From Phycisphaerae bacterium (GTDB taxonomy: Bacteria > Planctomycetota > Phycisphaerae > Sedimentisphaerales > Anaerohalosphaeraceae): a stretch of 64,000 nt of DNA. Shown here piece by piece: positions 48,443 through 56,898 of the stretch. The stretch spans positions 1 to 64,000 of the forward strand of contig JAOUFG010000003.1 in the NCBI GenBank assembly GCA_029858345.1. The letters are read 5' to 3'. The notes beneath the pieces were generated by a model that was not told the DNA's origin, did no database searches, and worked only from the letters and a program-made list of their open reading frames with translations. Every line of letters starts with the position of its first letter. Position 1 is the first letter of the stretch. The translations under genes and the position numbers were made by a program.

Positions 48443-48844
48443 ATGGGATGCTGCGGAAAAATAAAAAAGGTGGTTTCGATTGCAACGGGCAATCTGGCGA
48501 TTGTTCTGGATGCAATCAATTTACTCCCGGCTGAAAAGTATTTGTATCACTCGGTCAGACTGCGAGCTTGTCGGGGGTGTGAGTATCATACATATCTGAC
48601 CGAGGAGGAGTATCTGGAGTGGATTGAAAAGAACGGCGGTCTGGCAAAGTTCGTTGCCGAGATAGATACACTCGACCAATGGCCACCATTGCCCATTGAG
48701 CAAAATGAACAGCCGGGAGCGAAATTGTTCTGCAGTTTGTGTAAATGCTGGCTTCCGGCAAAAGCCTATGTCAAAAAAGAAAATTGTCCAGTCCAGAATC
48801 CGGATTGGCGAAAACCAAAAAGCTTCTTTAAGGAAACCTCATAA
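48443..48844 (+). CDS. Cys-rich zinc-binding-like protein
   Basis: RACRGCEYHT..FCSLCKCWLPAKAYVKKENCP. Confidence 0.55.
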   Translation: MGCCGKIKKVVSIATGNLAIVLDAINLLPAEKYLYHSVRLRACRGCEYHTYLTEEEYLEWIEKNGGLAKFVAEIDTLDQWPPLPIEQNEQPGAKLFCSLCKCWLPAKAYVKKENCPVQNPDWRKPKSFFKETS

Positions 48845-50547
48845 TGGCTGAAAAATACTGGTTTGGCGGTGCGAATAATCACAAAGGCGAGTGGGATTAT
48901 GATGGTATTACGCCATTTACGATTGACGCAGGAGACTTAATCAACGTCGGTGGACTGTGCGGGATTGGTGCTGTTGGGCATGGCTTAATGGCTGGGGATG
49001 AGATCGCCATCGCCGGAACGTCCACGATTGACGGCACATATAGTGTCCATTCATCAATGACGGCCGATATCATCGTTATTGATCTGCCTTATTTCCTGCT
49101 GTCCGGCACAAACTCGATTGTTGCCGGAACCCAATGGACCGCTGCAGGTATAAATCTATACACTTCCGGCGTAGAGGCCGGAATGAGGATAAAGCTATGG
49201 AATGGCAACACGCTACTTGGGGCAAAATACTCAGGTAGCAACGGCATCGTTTCAGGTACTACGTTTACTGCGTCGGGCTTAGATTTTTACGCTATGGGCG
49301 TTGAAGTGGGAATGACAATCAAGTTGACGAGTGGTGCAACAGGTTTGCTTGGCGAGTTTGCGATTACCAGCATTACGGATGCGACTCACTTGGAGATTGC
49401 CGACACCGGCACATCCGAAAGCGGCCTGATTTGGGAAATCGAAGTTCGTGACGCGGCCACATGGGGCGGCTTTGAAATCATCAGCGTCCTAGATGCAGGC
49501 CACTTGCAGCTCGAATCGACCGGTCTTTCTCAAAGCGGCGTGACTTATGAAATCGTCCGGGGTGAGACCTTTGATGGCACCGAAATCGTTACGCCTAATG
49601 TCGATTCGAACTGGAAACTGGTCGCCGACGGCAGCAATACTGACAAGCCTACCGATGGGGATGTTTTACACTTTAACGACCGGGCGTACTATGACATCAC
49701 TGCCCAGCGATACCAGGGCTGCACGATTAATGTCGATTCAGATGGAACGGGAACTCCGAATCTGGATGGCGTATTTGTATCGGCAGGCTTCAATGGTAGC
49801 ATTGGCAGCGAAGGCCAGCCATTGGAAATCAACTGCGATAGTGAAGATATTGTTGTGGACGGCGAATGCACGATTCATTTGAAACTATCGGCCGGAGCAG
49901 GAGCCGATGCCGGTTGCGGTCGATTGGTCGTCAATAACGAGAAGGCCAATGTCTATGTATCCAGCCTGCTCAATGATGCAAGTAATGTCTGCCTGTATGA
50001 TTTGCTGATTTGCCTGAAGGGGTATTTATGGATTCAGGATAACTGCGCGGTCGGTGAGGTGGTATCGGCAAATTATAGTTCATTTATTGATGCGGGTGTC
50101 GGTATTGAAAACATCAAAGGTGGAAATTTATGTTCCATCACCGCCGTCAAGGGCGAGATTGTTTGGCGGTCCAAGATTGACCAAGTCAAACTATTTGATG
50201 CGGAGTTTGCCTGGGGGGACGAAGATATGACCGAAGTGGTCAATTATGCCTGTAATCTTTTGACCATCTACTCCAAGAGCGGCGAGTTCCAGTGGCAGAT
50301 GGCGGATACAGGTGAATCGTTGATTAAGCAATTCGTGCTATACGCCGGAAACCTGATCGCTTCGCAGTCGGTCAACAGCGGCTACAAAAAGAAAATCGGC
50401 ACCGGCACCGAAATCAGTGAGCTATGGCCGGATGCGACGGCGAACCTGAATAGTTCTTCAAATAATGTATTGATTGAGGCAGGTTCGAAGCTGGAATCGC
50501 ACGGGGGAACATTAATCGCATCCAGTGGGTCGTTGTTGGGGTGGTAA
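48844..50547 (+). CDS. tail fibre/adhesin-like protein with internal repeats
   Basis: GTQWTAAGINLYTSGVEAGMRIKL / GTTFTASGLDFYAMGVEVGMTIKL; HLEIADTGTSESGLIWEI / HLQLESTGLSQSGVTYEI; last morphogenesis gene. Confidence 0.55.
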   Translation: MAEKYWFGGANNHKGEWDYDGITPFTIDAGDLINVGGLCGIGAVGHGLMAGDEIAIAGTSTIDGTYSVHSSMTADIIVIDLPYFLLSGTNSIVAGTQWTAAGINLYTSGVEAGMRIKLWNGNTLLGAKYSGSNGIVSGTTFTASGLDFYAMGVEVGMTIKLTSGATGLLGEFAITSITDATHLEIADTGTSESGLIWEIEVRDAATWGGFEIISVLDAGHLQLESTGLSQSGVTYEIVRGETFDGTEIVTPNVDSNWKLVADGSNTDKPTDGDVLHFNDRAYYDITAQRYQGCTINVDSDGTGTPNLDGVFVSAGFNGSIGSEGQPLEINCDSEDIVVDGECTIHLKLSAGAGADAGCGRLVVNNEKANVYVSSLLNDASNVCLYDLLICLKGYLWIQDNCAVGEVVSANYSSFIDAGVGIENIKGGNLCSITAVKGEIVWRSKIDQVKLFDAEFAWGDEDMTEVVNYACNLLTIYSKSGEFQWQMADTGESLIKQFVLYAGNLIASQSVNSGYKKKIGTGTEISELWPDATANLNSSSNNVLIEAGSKLESHGGTLIASSGSLLGW

Positions 50548-50665
50548 ACAACTTTTAAGTTCATAAGCACTTGATTTTACAGTATTTCAGTGATATTATA
50601 CAAAAACAGTCAAGGTTTATATAATTTCTTATAAAAGGTCGATTTTTCAGTAAAAGAGGTGCGAT

Positions 50666-51160
50666 TTGGACACAATCGAATTCAAGCCAATTGGGATTAT
50701 ACATACGCCATTTACAAAAGATAGTGAAATTCCAAGACAAGCAGTGAGCGCCCCGGAAATTTCTGGAACTATTGAGATCAAAGAAGAATATGTAGACGGT
50801 CTTTTGGATTTGAAGAAATTCAGCCATATCGTCGTTGTATTTCACTTACACTTAGTTACTTTTACTGAACTTATTTCTTGTCCGCCATGGGATGATAAGC
50901 ATGGTATTTTTTCAACATGTTCCCCTTACCGTCCAAATCCAATCGGAATTTCTGTAGTCAAGCTAAATAAGATTGCAGGGAATAAGATTCATATTTCCTG
51001 TATTGACATGGCCGACGGAACACCTGTACTTGACATAAAACCATATATACCAGATTTATATCCTCAAGAGAATATTAAAGTTGGCTGGCTTAACAACAAA
51101 ATTGCTCTTATGAATAAGGGGAAATCAAAGATATTATTTGAGCCATTAATAGATAATTGA
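50666..51160 (+). CDS. TrmO/TsaA-family tRNA methyltransferase-like protein
   Basis: EFKPIGIIHTPFTKDSEIPRQ..GLLDLKKFSHIVVVFHLH..GIFSTCSPYRPNPIGISVVKL..GTPVLDIKPYIP. Confidence 0.85.
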   Translation: MDTIEFKPIGIIHTPFTKDSEIPRQAVSAPEISGTIEIKEEYVDGLLDLKKFSHIVVVFHLHLVTFTELISCPPWDDKHGIFSTCSPYRPNPIGISVVKLNKIAGNKIHISCIDMADGTPVLDIKPYIPDLYPQENIKVGWLNNKIALMNKGKSKILFEPLIDN

Positions 51161-51193
51161 GATTGTCTTGTAGGCATTAAAAAAGAGGACGTT

Positions 51194-52525
51194 TTGTTAG
51201 AACAAAAAGATATAATTTTGAAGTCTCGCTTAGAGGCGTTTGTAAAAAAAGACGGCGACTATTGGTCGTTTCGTGGTAAAGCTGTACGCGAGCATGCACA
51301 TGCATACTTTCAATATCCGGCCATGATGGTTCCTCAGATGCAAAGTGAGCTTATAGGCATAATTAAAGATATTTCTCCTGGTATTAAAAGGATTTTAGAT
51401 CCATTTGTAGGATCTGGAACAACCATGACCGAAGCTATGCTCCAAAATCTTGATTTTACCGGGCAAGATATAAATCCTCTGTCATATCTTCTATGCAGAG
51501 TAAAAAGCGGCCCCTTTTTCTTGCCGAGCATAGTCAAAAAAGCACAAAAAGTAGTTGGCAAGATCAATCGGTTAAGATCAAAAAAAATCGAAGTTGAATT
51601 TGCTGGCATGAACAAATGGTTTCAACACAACATAGCAATAGAGCTTTCTCATATTAAAAGAGCAATACTCGAAGAGGACTCTAAATGGGCACGTAGATTT
51701 TTCTGGATAACACTGGCCGAAACTGTTCGTTTAACAAGTAATTGTCGAACATCAACATATAAACTTCACATTCGACCAAGACAAGAAGTAGAAAGCAGAG
51801 GAATATCAGCGAAAGATATTTTTAATAAGATTCTTTTTCGTAATATTGATAGACTCTCAAAAATACACGATATGCTTGATGAAAGGAAATTGCTCAACAG
51901 AGGACATTATAAAGGTGAGATAAATATATGTATAGGAGACACCTCGAATACTATTAAGAATGCGCACACAAGCGATCTTTTAATTACTTCGCCGCCATAC
52001 GGAGACAATAACACGACCGTGCCTTATGGCCAACATTCATATTTACCTTTACAATGGATTCCTCCATGTGACATTATATCTAATCTTGATGGTACATACC
52101 TTAATACAACACATGAAATTGACAGAAGAAGTTTGGGGGGATCTCGAAAGAATGCCGTCTCTAAAAGCCAATATCTTAATGATAAATCATACACGTTCCA
52201 GAAAATGATGAATTTACTTGAAAATAAACCCTCCGATTGTCAATCAAGACTCGCGGCTTTCTGTGTGGACTTAGATGCTTCATTAGAGCTGATAATTAAT
52301 GCCTTAAAACCTGACTCATATATGATATGGATTCTCGGAAATCGACGAATAGCAAATAAAACAATACTCGTTGATGAAATTGTATCAGATCTTTTAGTCC
52401 ATAAAGGATGCATTAGAATTACAAAGCTACAGCGTAGAATACCAAACAAGCGAAGCGCTAGCAAAAACAAAACAACATCGACAATGAACTCTGAAAGTAT
52501 CCTTGTGTTGCGAAAAACAGTATAG
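51194..52525 (+). CDS. DNA methyltransferase (TSPPY type)
   Basis: ILDPFVGSGTTMTEAMLQNLDFTGQDINPLSYLL; LLITSPPYGDNNTTVPYGQHSYL. Confidence 0.85.
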   Translation: MLEQKDIILKSRLEAFVKKDGDYWSFRGKAVREHAHAYFQYPAMMVPQMQSELIGIIKDISPGIKRILDPFVGSGTTMTEAMLQNLDFTGQDINPLSYLLCRVKSGPFFLPSIVKKAQKVVGKINRLRSKKIEVEFAGMNKWFQHNIAIELSHIKRAILEEDSKWARRFFWITLAETVRLTSNCRTSTYKLHIRPRQEVESRGISAKDIFNKILFRNIDRLSKIHDMLDERKLLNRGHYKGEINICIGDTSNTIKNAHTSDLLITSPPYGDNNTTVPYGQHSYLPLQWIPPCDIISNLDGTYLNTTHEIDRRSLGGSRKNAVSKSQYLNDKSYTFQKMMNLLENKPSDCQSRLAAFCVDLDASLELIINALKPDSYMIWILGNRRIANKTILVDEIVSDLLVHKGCIRITKLQRRIPNKRSASKNKTTSTMNSESILVLRKTV

Positions 52526-52566
52526 CCCAGGAATTGATGTGATATGGAGGCGATATATGTGTCATG

Positions 52567-53736
52567 TCATGTTTTTTTCAAAATTACAATATGTTCTGAA
52601 TTTTGCCTTCCGAGACTATCAACAATCCTCTGATCTGAATACTTTCTTTTTATATAACCACTTAAGTTTTCATATTTAAAATGTTCAACTAACAAGCGAG
52701 CGATATCAACATAGCTCGATTCAGAAAGCACATTCCTTTTTCTTTTAGTTGCATCAATAACCATCCCAATTAAACCACCTTTTTTTAGAACCCGATTTAT
52801 ATTCTCAAATGAACCAAGAATATCTTCAACATATTGATCAAGTTGGGTTTTTCTTGTGCGTTTCCATCTCGCTCCAATTTCAATTTCTTTGTCGGCATTG
52901 AGATTCCATCCAAAAAGATAATAAGATAGCCTGTGAGCTTTAGTATAATCAATAACAGAAGGGTAAGGTGGTGAAGTTATAATAGCGTCCACTTCTTCTA
53001 CACACTTAATCGGTTGACGACAGTCATGTAAAAATGCGTCACTTTTATGAGCAGCATCTATTTGCATGTCAACAATATCTCTTGTTTGATAATAAATTTT
53101 TTCAAGAGCACGTATCATTTCCTCACAATGGCTTGCAAACATCTTCAATATATCTTTGTCTTTCAGGTTTTTGGGAGTTACATTATCGGCTACCCACCCC
53201 CAATGCTTCTCTTGGGAAGAACTGGATTTTAGCACGTGCGATAAACATACGCGAAAAAATATTTTATCCTCATTTTCTGCGTAGTGATTAATATTGTTCC
53301 ATATACTTAACAAGTCCATCAATGTGGTCGGTGAGAACCAATCCCTCAACATTTCATGACTTGCTGATATATCATGTCTTTGATTGTCCAGTAAACGATC
53401 AGCACTTCTTTCACAAATAGATGAAAGCTTTCGTCGAAGCGATTCTACTGAATATTCATAACACTTCACTTTAGAGATCAATACCGCCATAGGGTTACAA
53501 TCCATACCTATAGCAACCCTTCCAAGTTTTATCGCTTCTACCAATGTAGTGCCACAGCCACAAAACGGATCAAGTATCTTCTCTCCTCGTGACGTAAGCA
53601 GGCGGACTAAATTGTTCGCGATCTGAGGAATAAAAACGCCAGGATACCAATGCAAGCCATGTATGCCTTCTTGCGTCCATGCACCTTTAAAGTTCCAATC
53701 AATAGAATTTATTTCTTTTAATATTTCATTTGTCAT
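52567..53736 (-). CDS. DNA methyltransferase (TSPPY type)
   Basis: ILDPFCGCGTTLVEAIKLGRVAIGMDCNPMAVL; AIITSPPYPSVIDYTKAHRLSYYLFGW. Confidence 0.87.
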   Translation of the reverse strand: MTNEILKEINSIDWNFKGAWTQEGIHGLHWYPGVFIPQIANNLVRLLTSRGEKILDPFCGCGTTLVEAIKLGRVAIGMDCNPMAVLISKVKCYEYSVESLRRKLSSICERSADRLLDNQRHDISASHEMLRDWFSPTTLMDLLSIWNNINHYAENEDKIFFRVCLSHVLKSSSSQEKHWGWVADNVTPKNLKDKDILKMFASHCEEMIRALEKIYYQTRDIVDMQIDAAHKSDAFLHDCRQPIKCVEEVDAIITSPPYPSVIDYTKAHRLSYYLFGWNLNADKEIEIGARWKRTRKTQLDQYVEDILGSFENINRVLKKGGLIGMVIDATKRKRNVLSESSYVDIARLLVEHFKYENLSGYIKRKYSDQRIVDSLGRQNSEHIVILKKT

Positions 53737-53744
53737 GTTGGTTC

Positions 53745-54977
53745 TTAATCATTAAAAGGCAATAATGATTGACTGCTCTCTTTTATTATGTCCGCATGTA
53801 AATAGTTATCACCAGGAGAAACCTTTTCGAATATACTAAAGTTATTCCGCATGAAATCATCACACGACTCTTGCTCATATTTGGCCTGACTAGAATACTT
53901 GCTAATAACTCCTATAAGGGCCTTGTGTGACGGTGGAGATTTACCAATGTACCGCTCTCGTTTATCACGTATGTAATCAATAATTATTCCTTTGCCAATG
54001 TTGTCATTTGCTTGCCTTTGAAGATTCTCTCTTTTCAAATTGTCCATTAAAGCGCTAACTTCTTTTTCACCTTCAATCCAATACATCCCAACAAGTCTAT
54101 AGTATTGCCCAAGCAAAAGCCCCTTTATCAGGTCGGCTGTCTCTGGTGCCTCAATTAACTTGTGAAAAAGTTGCTGGTCTGTTAAATACCAATCATTTAC
54201 AGATATTATTTTACTCTTTAAGCCGATACAAACAGCCTGCTTGGTCATGCTTTTTGCAACAAAGTCTGTGGGTTCTGGCATAAGTATATTATATAGATTC
54301 CGTCTAAGTGAAAGCCATTTCTCGAACAAGTTTCTCCTATTCAAAGAAATCGAGATCGTTCCTCTCGACACCTCAAAAATGTTAATAAAGCTGAAAACTT
54401 CTTCAGCTGGAACTATTACTCCCAACCTTGTTAACATTCGTGCAACATTATCAATGTTATCAAGATCCATTGAACCATTTATGGCATCTTTACATCTACC
54501 TTGGCCAGCTATTGCGTCAAATACAGAGATAGAAGAGACATTTAAATCATTCATTAACTTTCGACAACCTAACTCTTTGCCTAAATATGCCTGGTAATAT
54601 GGTTGTTCTTCACATATTACTATCTCTCGAAGTTTTTTTTCATGATCAAACTCTACTCCTGCTAGTTTACATCCTTCTTCAAAGAGATGCCCGAGGCCTG
54701 GTGCGGAGACGTCATGAAGGCCTGCGGCCAATGTTAGTTCTGATTTAAATTGTTCATCTAATTTCAATTTTTCTGCAAGCTTCCACGCAAGTATGGCTGT
54801 GCCAACGCTGTGTTCATAACGTGAAACTCCACCAATTGCGGTTAATGAACATGAATCTATATTAGAAAGTGATACTTGGCGAAGACGTTGAATCTCCGGC
54901 AAAAGCAGTATTTTGTGTATTAGTTCAGGAATTTTTATTTTACCGTATACTGGTAAAGTGATATGTTCTAAATTCAT
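53745..54977 (-). CDS. HD superfamily phosphohydrolase (COG1078-like)
   Basis: LPEIQRLRQVSLSNIDS..GGVSRYEHSVGTAILAWKLAEKL..LAAGLHDVSAPGLGHLFEEG. Confidence 0.87.
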   Translation of the reverse strand: MNLEHITLPVYGKIKIPELIHKILLLPEIQRLRQVSLSNIDSCSLTAIGGVSRYEHSVGTAILAWKLAEKLKLDEQFKSELTLAAGLHDVSAPGLGHLFEEGCKLAGVEFDHEKKLREIVICEEQPYYQAYLGKELGCRKLMNDLNVSSISVFDAIAGQGRCKDAINGSMDLDNIDNVARMLTRLGVIVPAEEVFSFINIFEVSRGTISISLNRRNLFEKWLSLRRNLYNILMPEPTDFVAKSMTKQAVCIGLKSKIISVNDWYLTDQQLFHKLIEAPETADLIKGLLLGQYYRLVGMYWIEGEKEVSALMDNLKRENLQRQANDNIGKGIIIDYIRDKRERYIGKSPPSHKALIGVISKYSSQAKYEQESCDDFMRNNFSIFEKVSPGDNYLHADIIKESSQSLLPFND

Positions 54978-56179
54978 GATTTCTCCGGGTATTTAAGTTC
55001 ACTTATATTATCTATATCTTTATAAAATCGTGGATAATCTACCAGTGAAAAAATTGATTTGAAAGATGGCGTTCCCATTTCAACTGATGGCTCACCTATT
55101 AAGGTAACCATAGAATATGTTCGCTCGGCTTCAATCATATGGATCAGAAATCTTGTCAAGAAAGACTCTTCTTCGCAATACCTATAAACCAGTAGGCCAT
55201 CATATATGACAGTTCCAGGGAGCCGCTTGCCTTTAATGACTTTTTTGAAATACTTAAATGCTTTAGCGCAACCAGAATGGATTCCTGGAGTCGATGATGC
55301 ATGAAAGATCTTATATCCATCTGAACGATGTTTCACTAATGTTTTTTTGAAAATCTCATCATCCCCACCAAATAATTCCGTAAAACCGTCGATAATAACC
55401 ATATTATTTCTGAGTTTACTTTGGTTGGGTTCTCCCCAGGATGCCTCAAGATACGAAATAATGAGTGATGGATGATGGCGACAGGTTATAAGAGTTACAG
55501 TCTCTCCATTTTCAATATGTTCCTTTGTAATTTTAGATATTAATTGTAACCAGGATAATGTATTTTCATACGCGACCAATAAGGAGAAACCCCGAACTTT
55601 AGTTTGCCACTGTTTTATGGGGACAAGTTTGGTTAAAGATGTGTATTTGTCTAACGGTATTCGATCCTGAACACTAATTTCATAATGCTGAGACATAAAC
55701 GATTCGATTTTCTTTACACCATATCGTATCACCGGAAAATGTTTAACTGATTGCAAAAATGACCTTTCCTTAAATTTTTCAACTCTCAAGTAGGCAAGAA
55801 TTACAACTCGCAGGAAAAAGTATATTAAGGAAAATGCATAAAACATGATAGCAAGGAACAGGAGAAGTCCAGGCATAGCCCCTGTTCGTTTAAACATGTT
55901 AACTAAAATCCATGCGAGGCACTGAAGAATGAACGCAAAAAGAACGACTATAAGCACTCTATGAAGCTCACGCCTTGTTTGTCTAAGTTCAACATCTTTA
56001 GTATAAAGAGCATAAAGAGTAAGAATAAAACCTGCAGTTAAACCATAAAATTTCAATAAATCCCCGACGTATGGAGATAACTCCGTATCATACCATGTAA
56101 AAAACGTTGAAATTATCGAAAGAATTCCTGTAACATTCACAGGGGTCTGACTAACATTAGTTTGAATCAGCATATTCAT
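54974..56179 (-). CDS. membrane protein with C-terminal RecA/KaiC-like domain lacking a clear Walker A
   Basis: Three to four N-terminal TM helices; GFSLLVAYENTLSWLQLISKITKEHIENGETVTLITCRHHPSLIISYLE..NMVIIDGFTELFG. Confidence 0.6.
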   Translation of the reverse strand: MNMLIQTNVSQTPVNVTGILSIISTFFTWYDTELSPYVGDLLKFYGLTAGFILTLYALYTKDVELRQTRRELHRVLIVVLFAFILQCLAWILVNMFKRTGAMPGLLLFLAIMFYAFSLIYFFLRVVILAYLRVEKFKERSFLQSVKHFPVIRYGVKKIESFMSQHYEISVQDRIPLDKYTSLTKLVPIKQWQTKVRGFSLLVAYENTLSWLQLISKITKEHIENGETVTLITCRHHPSLIISYLEASWGEPNQSKLRNNMVIIDGFTELFGGDDEIFKKTLVKHRSDGYKIFHASSTPGIHSGCAKAFKYFKKVIKGKRLPGTVIYDGLLVYRYCEEESFLTRFLIHMIEAERTYSMVTLIGEPSVEMGTPSFKSIFSLVDYPRFYKDIDNISELKYPEKS

Positions 56180-56859
56180 TTTATTTGCTCCTCAGAAGTA
56201 TTAATAAAATGACGACATGGTATGATTAACTTTGAGAAATCCGAACGGATTTCTTCTGGTCTGGCATGTTCTTTTGTTCCTTCGTCTGCACAATGGCACT
56301 TGGGTTCCAATGGCCGTGGAGTTATAGAATACTCCGAAAGCATCCGACATGCGTGTTCTTTGCTTTCGAGGTTCCAGACTGGCAATTCTAATTTTAATCC
56401 ATACTCCCCAAGGAAATTCTCAATTTCTTCAATAGCTGTAGGACTTTGTTCAACCCATGCAGATTGATAGGAGGTAAAACCGGTCGCAATTGTGTCAATA
56501 GAGTGTTTTTTAGCAAGTATGATAGCCACTGAAAGCTTTACCATGAAGCAGTTAAAGCAAGACGGTGAAGTCAGGATGGGAATTCCTAAAACCTTGGCAT
56601 AAAATGCTGGTACGCGAATTGACAACCAAGAAAAAGGTGAATTAACATTATTGTGTAATTCTTTAACTCGTTGCTCTGTTTTTGTATCATCTTGGATGCC
56701 TGAATCGATAACAGTAATTAACAGAGGATTTCTTTTTGCATCGAGTAGCTTTAAGGCAGCGCAAGAAGAATCTCTGCCTCCAGAAAAGCATAAAACTACG
56801 TCTGATGCATCTAAAGGATACCAGAAACTTTTTTCAATAATGTATTTATTGTTGCCCAT
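56176..56859 (-). CDS. PP-loop (N-type ATP pyrophosphatase) superfamily protein
   Basis: VVLCFSGGRDSSCAALKLLD; ITVIDSGIQDD; SPSCFNCFMVKLSVAI; DTIATGFTSYQ; LEPKCHCADE. Confidence 0.85.
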   Translation of the reverse strand: MGNNKYIIEKSFWYPLDASDVVLCFSGGRDSSCAALKLLDAKRNPLLITVIDSGIQDDTKTEQRVKELHNNVNSPFSWLSIRVPAFYAKVLGIPILTSPSCFNCFMVKLSVAIILAKKHSIDTIATGFTSYQSAWVEQSPTAIEEIENFLGEYGLKLELPVWNLESKEHACRMLSEYSITPRPLEPKCHCADEGTKEHARPEEIRSDFSKLIIPCRHFINTSEEQIK

Positions 56860-56898
56860 CCCTTTTCCCTACATTGAACAAAATACTTACTTAAATGT

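Noticed and set aside
17635-50547. Mu-like transposable phage
   Set aside because: Despite a Mom-like gene there is no MuA/MuB-type transposase; a serine integrase next to a tRNA is present instead.
50548-50665. Right prophage attachment site after the last tail gene
   Set aside because: No copy of the tRNA-Pro 3' end is visible here or in the rest of the window, so the right boundary cannot be placed.
55145-55180. AAATCTTGTC..GACTCTTCT resembling the tRNA-Pro 3' end (possible attR)
   Set aside because: Interrupted match inside the membrane-protein coding region; phage genes would be separated from it by unrelated island genes, and the match is too short.
56176-56859. DndC/QatC assignment for the PP-loop protein
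   Set aside because: No DndB/D/E or QatA/B/D partners are present, and the Cys pattern and neighbours differ; kept as generic PP-loop.
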